Positions 1 to 13,100 of a DNA stretch of 64,000 nt are shown here, piece after piece; the stretch's first letter is position 1; each line of letters starts with the position of its first letter. The stretch spans positions 38,142,228-38,206,227 of the forward strand of contig NC_063062.1 of assembly GCF_018812025.1 (NCBI RefSeq). Reading direction: 5' to 3'. Source of the DNA: Megalobrama amblycephala. Taxonomy: Eukaryota; Chordata; Actinopteri; Cypriniformes; Xenocyprididae. The notes beneath the pieces are model-generated. The model searched no databases, was not told the DNA's origin, and saw only the letters and a program-made list of their open reading frames with translations. Made by a program: the position numbers and the translations under genes.

Positions 1-966
1 TATCTCCAATTTTAGTATTTTTAGTTCATTTTTCACACAAAAAATAATTTTGTTTACATGTACTAATAGCAAGTTCTCTTCCATCAATACAAACTGAAAA
101 ATATATTTGATATTTATAAAAAATTATACATTAAAGAAAAAAATTCTATATATGTTCTTATTTGATTGTCACAGAAAAAAACCTCTTTGCAGACTTATGT
201 AAGCATTTGTTTATGGTTATAAAGCTAAAACTTAAAAGGAATGCTTTAGAAACAAATTCCAAATGGAACATCACACTAGAGTTGGGATCATTTGAATTTT
301 AGAAATTTCAGTTCCGATTCTGCTTATCGATTAAAATTTTAATCAACTCCTAGTTTCAATTCCAAAAAGGTAAATAAATAAATTAAAATAATATTCACAT
401 TCTAGTCTTTTTCCAATATGTTATATTGCAGCTGAAAACCATGAACAAAAATCTAAAGGCTAAAGAACTCAGAGAAGGAATTTTTGCCTATGGTTTTAAC
501 AAAAATACCACAGCAAAAACAAGTAGCCCAACTAATTAAAATTTCAAGCATTATTAAAGACACACACAGCAATTAAATAAGAACAAATTAACACATTAGC
601 AATAACACAAATAAATACAACCAAAAGATACAAATGTTTAAGATTTTCAGATATTCAGGTACAGAAACTGTAATCAAATGTAAGATATGAATTACAAAAT
701 CAGTTACAAAAAAAGTTATTCAGTCAGCTTGAATGGTTTAAAATCGCATTAAAATCCACAGAATTTAAATTTAAATTTAATTTGATTCCTGACCTGAATT
801 GGAATTGATTTTTGGTTCACACTCATACATACTAGTGGGAATGATCAATATATTTTCTGTATTTGATTTATAACTCCACTCTTACCCATAAGCAGAATGG
901 GAGCGGCAAAAGGTATAACATTATAACAAGATTATCTAATCTAAACTTGTTGTCGTCTTGCTGTAG
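1..966. other. Intron sequence upstream of first visible LRR exon
   Basis: AT-rich sequence with no coding exon or recognisable repeat. It ends in the splice acceptor of the exon at 967 (TTGCTGTAG). It is read as intron of gene 1 because the exon at 967 needs two bases of an upstream codon. Confidence 0.5.
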
Positions 967-1140
967 GTTTTTGAAAAGTCCTGCTGCACAGGAAGCATGT
1001 GACTATCTCACTGAAGTTCTGGGTGAAAGTCCATTATTACGTACAGAACTGGATCTTAGTGAAGATAAATTAGGAGATCTGGATGGAGAGAATCTCTCTG
1101 CTCTTTTGATGGACTCTCATAACAAAGTGGAGAAAATCAA
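967..1140 (+). CDS. Gene 1 LRR exon 1 (class B')
   Basis: 174 nt, phase 2 at both ends. It begins FLKSPAAQEACDYL and contains the repeat core RTELDLSEDKLGDL. Acceptor CTGTAG, donor GTGAGT. With the next exon it forms a two-exon block duplicated at 11158-11651, including the intron between them. Confidence 0.8.
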
Positions 1141-4100
1141 GTGAGTGAACATGATTTTATACTCTATAACTTCTGTTTATTCATTATAAAGGGCTGTCAG
1201 TCACATGTGTGAGCAGATATGAAGAGCTCTTGGTCTAATGTGCAATGAATATGTGCGGAATAATAAATAATGCTGTTTTGTGTTCAGGCTGAATAATTGT
1301 GAGCTGACAGAGGAAAGCTGTTCAGTTCTAGCTACTGTTCTCTCCTCCAAAACCATCCTGAAAGAGCTGAACCTGAACAACAGCTGTCTGCTGGACTCAG
1401 GAGTCAAACAGATCTTTGAGGGACTGAAGAAATCAACACTGAAGATACTCAAGTGAGTACAGTTCACCATAAACTGCTGTTCATTCAGACTGACATTTTT
1501 TTTTTCTCTTTTATGGAGAGGTGTTATTTTTTCCATTTCACTATTAAAAAAACAAACAACAACAACAACAACAAAAAACTGGCCAACCAATAAGATTCAC
1601 ACTTTGTTAACATGCCCACAGCAGTTGCTGATATATATAACTCACTGCCTTGGTGGCTCACCTACTCTTTTGCTAAGTGACATTGAATAGCAGGGGATGA
1701 ATCTGGAACAGGGTTTGGAGACTGATATTGAGCAGCTCTAGTTTCGTTTGATAAGTTCCATTCAATAAAAAAAAATCTGAATAGGATTGGTTAAATAGGA
1801 TGAATTGTTTGAAAACATGTAAATACTCTTTTTCACAGCCTAGGTGGAGTTTTTTGTTTGGGTCCCACTTTATATTAAGTGGCCTTAACTACTATGTACT
1901 TACATTTAAATTAATCATTTGATACAATGCACTTATTGTGTACATACATGTTTTTACATTGTACTTATATTTTAAAAACACCTGCATGTAATTGCATCTG
2001 TAATTAATTTCTGTAATTACATTTATAATTACATTGTTGACCCATCCCTTACCCTTAAACCTACCCATACCACCAAAGCTTTCCCTAACCTTACCCGTAC
2101 CCAACCTCAATAGCAGCAAAAGTGTTTTGCAATTCAATATGAACAAATAAGTCCATTGTACTTATTTTTTGATGCAAGTACATAGTAGTTAAGGCCACTT
2201 AATATAAAGTGGGACCTTTGTTTGTTTACCAAATGTGCTTTCAAATGCAGAGATAAGGTGCATTTTTAGTCTTGTTCTGTTTCAAGTTCATTTTTTTCTT
2301 TAAGCTTCAAAATATGTGGAAGCCTTAACTGATGCAGATATTAAAAGCTGTCATGTGTGCTTACATGTTTACATGGAGACTGTAAACGATGCCTTTACAT
2401 ATAAACAACAAAAACACAAATTTGTGGAAATAGTGCCATCATGCGCATGCGTACTATGTGTTCACGCATGTGTATGATATTTTGATTATTGACTTCACAG
2501 TGATGAATTAATCTTAAATGCAATGTTAATTTAAATTAGTGTTTTTATTTTCTGTAGACTTTCAGACTGCAGTATCACAGAAGAAGGTTATAAAGCTCTG
2601 GCTTCAGCTCTGAGATCAAACCCTTCACACCTGATAGAGCTGGATCTCACAGGAAATGATCCTGGACAATCAGGAGTGAAGGAGCTTGATGATTTACTAC
2701 AGGATCAGAAGTGTCAACTCAAGACACTGAGGTGAGTGTTCTTCAAATAATAACGTTCAAAAGTCCTAAAACCATTTTAGGTGGACAAGAATTAAACAGT
2801 CAAAAAACAATTATAAAAGCTTTGAAATGACTGAAGCTCTTTCACAATATTGTGAGCATAAATCACTATATAGCAGGTAATGTCAGCGTACTTCTACTTT
2901 GTCCAGGTTGTTACAAAGTCCTGATGCAGAAGAAAAAAAGACAAAAAGACATTTATAAAAGCTTTGAAATTACTAAAGCCCTTTTACCACATTGTGAGCA
3001 TAAATCACTATATAGCATGTAATGTCAGCATACTTTTACTTGTCCAGGTTGTTACAAAGTCCTGATGCAGAAAAAGCCTGTAAATATCTGACTGAAGATC
3101 TTCACAATGAAAACCCATTACTCCTGAGAGAGCTGAATCTGAGTGGACATGAACTAGGAGACACACGAGTGAATCAGATCACTGCTCTACTGCAGGATAA
3201 ACACTGTAAACTCAACACATTGATGTGAGTATTGTGTTCATATATTATTGTAGATTTAAAGCATCTTAAAAATATCTGGTGACAAAAACAAAATTTTCAG
3301 TAATCATGTTGATGTCAAGTACTATGTGTTTGTAATTTCTCCCTCTCCTGTTCATCATTTTAGGCTGCATGATTGTGGTCTAACAGAGAAAAGCTGTTCA
3401 GCTCTCGCTACAGTCCTGAGATCAAACTCCAGTCTGAAAGAGCTTGACATCAGCAACAATAATCTGCAGGATTCAGGAGTGAAGAAACTCCAGAACGGAT
3501 TAGAAAATACAATATGTACTCTGGAGAAACTCAGGTGAGTTTAGTAAACCATTGATTGTTTTAATAACATTTCTTTTGTTCAAAGCTAAAGGAGTCCTGA
3601 ACTGAGAAATACAATTTTTCTTGATCTTTTGACATGCAGTATAAGGGGTCAATGTACTATAAAAATATCCTGTACATTTTTTTATTACTCAAAATTTCCT
3701 CTGTCCAAAAAACAGCTATTATTAAAAACAAGCTCAGAAAAGGACTCATTTTAGATTGTCACATTACATAGTAAACCGCCTCTGCAGAAGATCAGTGCCT
3801 ACTTGTATATCATTGCCTCTTTAGCCCTGCCCACCGATTTTGTGCATGTCATATAGTAGTAAATACAAGACTGAAGCAAATACAGGATTACTCCAGCAAC
3901 AAAACTATTCGGTTGTTAAGTCTGACGTCACGCGGCAGCGCTTCCGGGTCCAAACGCTCTATCTCATACCACAAGAAAACAACAAATGGTGCTAATATAC
4001 ACACACGATGTGGTGTAATACTTCCAAAAAAATGTAATCTCAATCTTTATCTCCATACCAAAATCCCAGATGGCCAGACAGTGATTAATCTTTTATAAAT

Positions 4101-7100
4101 CGTTAAAATATTAATGTCTGTGATGCTGTGAGCATGGAGACTGTTGTGTAGACTGTAAGTATTTTAAATTTTTAACTTTAAAATGTTAAATGTTTATTAT
4201 GAAAAAATAGCGCTCATAAACTTCTGTGGAGATGCCATTCTCAAGTGAAACGAGTCGAGGCTTGGACCCAGTAACGGCGTTCCTTACGTCACGACTTAAC
4301 AAGTGGATAGAGACAACTCTGAGGATTACAAGATGTTTTGAAGTACCAAGTTGTGGAAAAACACAGTCTTTGCATTGCCTTCATCCTGATCCTAACATTA
4401 AGAGTTCCAATGAGATCATGTTAGTAAGACACTGCTTGTTTGTTAGCTTAATTTTCCTTCAGATTAGTTTTTAAACAACACACAGTTTGATGCCGGCTTT
4501 TCGGAGAGAAAATAATAAATTATTGCAGTGCCGAGTATATTGGATCCGAGAGTAGTGTTGCAACATACAAGTGTGAATAACAATGTTTGTGTCACTATTG
4601 CTTTGTCTGTTACAGAAGGTTTGATATGTAATGTGTATTTTTGTAGCACCGCAGTCAACCTCTGCAGTCAAACATTATACAATAAAAAAAAAAAACGCAA
4701 CTTATGACCCCTTTAAAATAAAACTGTAGTAAACTCTTTTTGCTGCTATTTTTTGTAAAATAAATTTTATTAGAATTTACAATTTTCTTTTTTCTCTAGA
4801 CTTTCAGACTGCAGTATCACAGAAGAAGGTTATAAAGCTCTGGCTTCAGCTCTGAGATCAAACCCTTCACACCTGATAGAGCTGGATCTCACAGGAAATG
4901 ATCCTGGACAATCAGGAGTGAAGGAGCTTGATGATTTACTACAGGATACAAAGTGTCAACTCAAGACACTGAGGTGAGACGTGATGAAATAATAATACAC
5001 TGACAAACAAAAACATAAACTCAACACTTTTGTTTTTTCCCTCATTTTTCATGAGTTGGACTCAAAGATCTAAGACTTTTTCTATGTACACAGAAGGCCT
5101 ATTTCTCTCAAATATTGTTCACAAATCTGTCTAAATCTGTGTTAGTGAGCACTTCTCCTTTGCTGAGACAATCCATCCACCTTACAGGTGTGGCATATCA
5201 AGATGCTGATTAGACAGCATGATTATTGCACAGGTGTGCCTTAGGCTGGCCACAATAAAAGGCCAGTCTAAAATGTGCAGTTTTATCACACAGCACAATG
5301 CCACAGATGTCAGCTTTCCTGTAGCTCAGTGGTTAGAGCATGGCACTAGCAAAGCTAGCATCTGCCAAATGCATAAATGTAAATGTAATGTAAATGTCAC
5401 AAGTTTTGAGGTAGCGTGCAATTGGCAACAGGAATGTCCACCAGAGCTGTTGCCCGTGAATTGCATGTTAATTTCTCTACCATAAGCCATCTCCAAAGGC
5501 GTTTCAGAGAATTTCGCAGTACATCCAACCGGCCTTACAACTGCAGACCATGTGTAACCACACCAGCCCAGGACCTCCACATCCAGCATCTTCACCTCCA
5601 AGATCGTCTGAGACCAGCCACCCGGACAGCTGCTGCAACAATCGGTTTGCATAACGAAAGAATTTCTGCACAAACTGTCAGAAACAGTCTCAGGGAAGCT
5701 CATCCGCATGCTCGTCGTCTTCTTCGGGTCTCAACCTGACTGCAGTTCGTCATTGTAACTGACTAGCGATGGCATCTGGCACTTTGGAGAGGTGTTCTCT
5801 TCATGGATAAATCCCGGTTTTCACTGTACAGGGCAGATGACAGACAGCGTGTATGGCGTTGTGTGGGTGAGCGGTTTGCTGATGTCAACGTTGTGGGTCG
5901 AGTGGTCCATGGTGGCGGTGGGGTTATGGTATGGGCAGGTTTATCTTATGGACAACGAACAGAGGTGCATTTTTAGGCACACCTGTGCAATAATCATGCT
6001 GTCTAATCAGCATCTTGATATGCCACACCTGTGAGGTGGATGGATTGTCTCGGCAAAAAAGAAGTTCTCATTAACACAAATTTAGACTGATTTGTGAACA
6101 ATATTTGAGAGAAATAGGCCTTTTGTGTACATAGAAAAAGTCTTAGATCTTTAAGTTCAGCTCATGAAAAATGGGGGCAAAAACAAAAGTGTTGCGTTTA
6201 TAATTTTGTTCAATGTAAATGATATTCAGGCAATTTATTGATATAAACATTATTTCACTAATATAAAATGAACCATTTCATAAACATACATATGTTATTT
6301 TTTCTTAGATAAAGTTTTAAGAATTTATTTGAATCCTGCTTCATCTTCTTATCTGCAGGTTTTTGGGTCCTGCTGCAGATGAAGCCTGTCAGTTTGTGAC
6401 TGGAATTGTGGGTAAAAACCTATTACTCCTGAGAGAGCTGAATCTGAGTGGACGTGAACTAGGAGACACACAAGTGAAGCAGATCGCTGCTCTACTGAAG
6501 GATAAACACTGTAAACTCAACACACTGACGTGAGTATTTCACATGGTTTTATACTTTTGATATTACATTAAAATTTATGTTACATTTTTAAAGTCTAATA
6601 AAAGACTGTCATTGCTCTTTTTAAAGTATTTGAGGATTGAGATTAGTTGATCTATCATATAAATTTATCTGTATTGTATTGTTACTGTATTGTAAATTGT
6701 GGCTGAAATAAATTGAAGAATGTTTCCTGTCTTTGTTTCTCTTCAGGCTGAATAATAACAGTATTACAGCAGAAGGTTGTGCTGCTCTGACTTCAGCGTT
6801 TAATTCAAACCTGATAGAGCTGGATCTGAGTGGAAATAAACTAGGAAACTCTGGAATGGAGAAGATCTGTCATCTGTTGAAAAATACACAATGCAGATTA
6901 GAGAAACTGAAGTGTGTATTTTCATTTATTTACTTTTCTGCATGTTTATTTAAATTTATTAAGGTTTATTTTTAATTAGATCAGTGGTTCCCAAACTGGG
7001 GTATGTGAGGTGACAGAGGGGTACGCGAACAAAATGCTGCGTTTTGTCATTCATTTAATTCTTCCCCACCTTAAAATAACATTAAAACCAAGCATATATT

Positions 7101-10100
7101 TCCTAACAGGCACAATGCCCTAAATACATGACATCCAATCAAAATACTACATCTTTTTTTGGTCAAAATTGACTGCATCCATTTCCAGATAAGAAGCGTG
7201 CATATGGGTGCATATAGGTTGCGTGCGGAGTCTGCTGCCTTAGCAAATCGCGCTACATTACTGCTGTTCTCGAAAATGTACCTGTAGATTTAGCACTTAC
7301 TAGCATGAAGAACAAATAGCCTGGCACAAATGGTGCATAGAGATCAATTTAAGATTCAGACTCTGGATACAAAACATACCTATTGTTCTTGTTTTTAATG
7401 TTGATAATATTATGAGCAAGAAAGCAAAATTCACATGATTGAAAATGTGACATTGATTTTATACAACAGTTCAACAAATAAAAGGTTAATATTAAGTAGG
7501 GATGCACCGATACCGATACTAGTATGTACTCATGTACTCGTACTCGTAAAAATACCCCGATACCAAAGACCGATACCTCACGTGACGTAACTGACAGAAT
7601 TTTCTGTGCACAGAGACACTGACAGCAACAGCAGAAACAATGTCAGCCTCAGAGGTGTGGAAATACTTAAAACCCACACATTGCAAACTGCATGCTTTTA
7701 ATCACAATTCATTATCAATTAGTGAAGGCAGGATAGGCGGAATCGCGCTGAATAAAGCATTCACTCTCTTGCACGCGCGATCCTAGTTCTCTCAGACAGC
7801 GCGTGATCAGTCCCTATTGACCTCTATTGGAGATATGTGGTCATTGCACTTTCTTTCTTTAACTATAATCCCTGAAGTTTTTCCACAAACCTCTAGATGG
7901 TAGTATTCTATCCCTAACACATAGAGCAATGTCCAAATACAATTTAGATTTAATTGTTCATCATTAAAGTGATTTTTTTCATTAAAAATCTATTTTCATA
8001 AGCCAATTTATGACATGGTTAAGTAATTGTGCAGTAAATAGGTACAAAAATACAAAATATCCACAAAAACACAGCATAAATGCATAAATGTATATTTCCT
8101 TATGCAATCTCTCTGTAAAAGTTTGGGGTCAATCTGACCCAAAGGAACTAAATCGTCGGTACAATTAAGGGATCATCATTGCATGTTTCTCTATTGAACA
8201 TTTTTTTAATTAATACATTATTAATGTTGTAAAGGTATTTATAAAGATAAAATGCATTGGAAAGTCAATTTAAGGGCAAATATTGTCCCTTAATAGAAAA
8301 GGTGCAGTCTAAGTGGAAGAGAGGGGGTACACAGAAGGATGGTAGATGCCTCAGGGGGTACTCCACTCTAAAATGTTTGGGAACCACGTAATTTGATTAA
8401 CTGAAAAAAAAGACTAGATGCCAAAATTTCAGTTTTACTACTATTTAAATTTACACTATGACTATGTGGCTAATATTATACAGTATATTACCTAACATAA
8501 GATAATACATTAATTACATTAATATCTAAGGGAGATTTTTTCCAAAATGAAAAAAACATCATATTGGCATACGTTTTTGCACACACTATGGCAATAATTT
8601 GTTCATAATTTGTCTAATTGGTCAGAAGCCATTCATAAATCCAATTAGTGTTACAATAAAACAACAACTGTTTTTTTCTTTTTTTCTCTAGACTTTCAGA
8701 CTGCAGTATCAGTGAAGAAGGTTATAAAGCTCTGGCTTCAGCTCTGAGATCAAACCCTTCACACCTGATAGAGCTGGATCTCACAGGAAATGATCCTGGA
8801 CAATCAGGAGTGAAGGAGCTCAATGATTTACTACAGGATGAACGCTATACATTAAAGACCATCAGGTGATAAATTGGAGACAATTATCATAACTATGATT
8901 TTAACCAGATATTACACAACACTACACATTAAAGGGGTCATGAACTGTGTTTTTTTATTGTTTTATAATGTTTCCTGGGGTGCACTTATAATGTTATTGT
9001 GCTTTTTACATCCAAAATTGTCATAATTTATAAATAAAAAGCATTTTTCCTGCCCTGATTTTAGCCCTCTGGTTTGAACACTCTGTTCTAAGGGGCATGT
9101 CTGCTGTGAGACTTCAGTGTAAACGCCCACTGCTCTGATTGGCTGACATCTTTCCATTTGAAATAGCCAAGTATTACTCTCTTTTAGCGCGTTTTTACTA
9201 TTACAGCTCTCATGGTTATCTAATCGTGAAAAGTGTTGTATTACATTAGATCTATGGCATTATATTTAGATCATGGCATGAAAGGTTGCAGTGATGAACA
9301 CTGTGTAGCCGATCACAGACATGTTGTTGAGCTCATGAAAGCAGTGATCTCGTCATTGCAACTCAATTTCTGCACACTAACAAATGCTTTCATCTTCACT
9401 AACAGTGCAAACACGATATAACTAAAAGATTCGTTAAATAAAAAGGGAGTTTTGCACGTCAGTCACTGATAAACTCGCACTGTTTGATTGACAGCTTCAG
9501 CGCGCACTGCTTCAACTATTGCAAAGGGAGCTTTCTTTGAGCTTTCTTTATATAATTTAATCACCGTTAAATAACAGATTATTTTCATCCTATTGTGAGA
9601 AACAACGCAAGTTGACATTTAGTCACTGGTTTGATTTACTGACACACAGACAAAGAACATCTGACTGTACATGAATCATTACATATCAGAGCAGGCATTA
9701 GATTTAACAGTTACTTACATGTTACATTACTGTCGAGTCCAGGCACTGCACAATATTTTGTAATCCTCAACGGCATGTTTATTGCTTGGTAGCTCGATCT
9801 GGTTTAGCACCATGTAGGCCTATTGGTGCGTTCAAGTCATGTCGGAAAAATCGTATACAAGCTGAACGCACATGAACGCCACCACAATGTCGTAAATACG
9901 AGTGGGAAGCTCTGGATTTTCTTAAAGCTCCGATCTGTATGAGTTGGGGGCGTGTCAGTGAGAAACATGGCGAAATACCACAATACTTAGGTATTTAGCA
10001 GTGACATTGTCAGGCTTTTCTATTTACAACGAAGTAAGCTGATTCCCAGCAAAAAATACGATAGCATCATAATATAAAAATGTAGAATATGTAACAATAA

Positions 10101-13100
10101 AGTTTACAATGGCTTCATAAATTAATTAAAAACATAAAAAAGCAATGCACATTCTTTGCTCTACATTTTCAAAAAGTAGAAGTATTGTTATTTTGTGTAA
10201 TTAATTTAGAGAAGGCACACCGCCATCATACTCCGATGAAAGTGACTTGAACGCACCTACCGTCGTACACATGACTTCCCACCTCGTAAATACGAACTTC
10301 CCAGGAGGACTTGAACGCACCATATGTTACATAGGCTACCTATTCTATTGCATGTCATGTGCGAATCGGTGGGCGGGGCTAAACAGGCAGTGATGAAGTA
10401 GGCGTTGATGTTCTTCTGCGGAGGCAGTGCTTGCTGCCCTTTGACATCATAGATCCCCACTTTGTAAATCCTGTCGCTTGCTGGGTCTGGTGTCAATTAA
10501 AGCTTTTATTGGACTAACAATGAAAGTTCTCAGCTCTGAAACTTACAGGATATTCTTATAGTATAATGACCTCTTATATGTCAAATTCATCACCCCTTTA
10601 ATACTTCAATGGACTAGACGTGCAAAATATATTGGTGGCTGAGATATTATTGGCTGATCATTGGGGAAATTCTGTTATTATTATAGCACTGATAATAGAA
10701 TTTCCACTATTATTTTTATTAATAAATAGTTTGGTTATATTTGTGTTCAACATATAATATCTGATAATGATTCAGCGTATTTGTCAGGCGGTGTCATGTG
10801 TGTTTGGACAAATTATCATATCACATTATCATTTTCTGTTAGTATTAGTTTTGGGCATGTTTTAATTTTGATCAGCTACTGTAATTAAAGATGTACTGTT
10901 TTATGTGTAAAAAAGTAATAAGTGAAAACAATGAAAACACATTTCTGTATTTTCTCTTACTGGTGTTTGCTTATACATGAAAATGGCTTATTGTTTGTTT
11001 GCATTCTGTATATTGTTTTATGGTTATTACATGCTGTAAATTTCATAGTTCATAGTTAATCATTCTACATTCTACTCTGTTAGTGACTCATTCAGGATGA
11101 CGCTGCAAATGGCATAAAATTGGAATATTATCTGATTTTTAATTCTACTTTCTGTAGGTTTCTGAAAAGTCCTGCTGCACAGGAAGCATGTGACTATCTC
11201 ACTAAAGTTCTGGGTGAAAGTCCATTATTACGTACAGAACTGGATCTGAGTGAAGATATATTAGGAGATCTGGATGTAGAGAAGCTCTCTGCTCTTTTGA
11301 TGGACTCTCATAGTAAAGTGGAGAAATTCAAGTGCGTCAACATTATTTATACATTATAACTTCTATGTTTATTCATTATAAAAGACTGTCAGTCACATGT
11401 GTGAACAGATATGAAGAGCTGTTGGTCTAATGTGTGTTTAATATGTGCTGAATAATAAATAATGCTGTTTTTGTGTTCAGGCTGAATAATTGTGAGCTGA
11501 CAGAGAAAAGCTGTTCAGTTCTAGCTACTGTTCTCTCCTCCAAAACCATCCTGAAAGAGCTGAACCTGAACAACAGCCGTCTGCTGGACTCAGGAGTCAA
11601 ACAGATCTGTGAGGGACTGAAGAATCCTGTGTGTCAGCTGAAGATACTCAAGTGAGTACAGTTCACCATCAGATACACTCAACACCACAACACTCACTTA
11701 TCAGTTGTATGTATTCGAGTCCACTCGAGTCCACTCCACTCACATTTAGAAGTGGGGGAAAATCAAAGAATAATTTTTTTAATTTTATTTTGTAGTTATT
11801 TTTTATTTTTTTGTAATAAAATTGGAACAAATAAATAGCAAACAATGGCACAATACAATAGAATGAAAAGACAAATGAAATAAATAAATTTTTCAGGTGG
11901 GTCATACAACAGAAATTAAATAATCAAATGAAAAATAACACTGGATAGTCTTCATTGTAATATTTAAATACAGAATAATGCTCTCAATTAAAGTTACAAA
12001 AGTTACTGAATCAAGAGCAGTGAGGGATTTTCTCTTTGTCTTTTGTTCTTTAATTAAAATGATAGCTGCAGGTTTATTATGCTGCTGTCACTTAAGAGCG
12101 AACATACGAATACAATATACTGTTACACAAAATGCCTTTTCTTTCTCAACTATTTACAGTTCAAAACTGAGTGTGTTTACAGCAGTGTTCATTTTAGTTC
12201 TAGTGTTCATTCTAAGTGTTTATGTTTTCTAGTCTTTCAGACTGCAGTATCAGTGAAGAAGGTTATAAAGCTCTGGCTTCAGCTCTGAGATCAAACCCTT
12301 CACACCTGATAGAGCTGGATCTCACAGGAAATGATCCTGGACAATCAGGAGTGAAGGAGCTTGATGATTTACTACAGGATCAGAAATGTAAACTCAAGAC
12401 CCTGAGGTGAGAGTTGATGAAATAACACAAAATAAATATGCTAAATATCCATAAACAATATTCTTTCATTAATACAATAAGCTCCACAAGTTTTGCAGTG
12501 GGGGTTACTGAGTTTTGTTAGGTACAGTTGTACTGATGGTATTTAGTAGTATGGTATTAAATGTTTCTGACACTGTAGTTTAATGCCATCAAGCCCAGGT
12601 TCACTGTATCTCTGTATTTCTCTACAGCAGTTCTGTGAGTCTCCAGATGTTCACAAACATGCAGTTTCATAAGACAGTTTTCTCTGTGCTGACGTTTCTC
12701 ACATATTGCTTAAAGCCATAAAGACATTTATATTTCATCTTCTCTTCTGCAGGTTTTTGAGTTCTGCTGCAGAGGAAGCCTGTAAATATCTGACTGAAGA
12801 TCTTCACATTAAAAACCCGTTACTCCTGAGAGAGCTGAATCTGAGTAAACATGAACTAGGAGACACACGAGTGAATCAGATCGCTGCTCTACTGCAGGAT
12901 AAACACTGTAAACTCAACGCACTGATGTGAGTATTTTGTTTTCTTAACAAAATGTTACATTAAATTGAACCCTTTCATTCATGAATTATTAATCACAAAG
13001 TAATATTTTTTTTTTAATGTTTGTTTTTACTTTTAAACAAGTGAAAAATCATGCCAATAACTTTTTTTTCCCAATACATTTTATTTTGAGGGAATTGCAT

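Larger units (their letters stand above)
4998..6215 (+). mobile_element. Tc1/mariner element, internally deleted, about 1.2 kb
   Basis: Long terminal inverted repeats (about 225 bp) start CACTGACAAACAAAAAC and are flanked by TA (4996-4997, 6216-6217), the Tc1 target duplication. Between them are pieces of a transposase. The sequence passes from the central transposase region straight into the right repeat at about 5970, so the C-terminal catalytic part is gone. A SINE fragment interrupts the left side. Confidence 0.9.

Noticed and set aside
5321..5345. Possible tRNA gene
   Set aside because: Only the A-box part of a tRNA is present, followed by a SINE tail. No cloverleaf can be formed.
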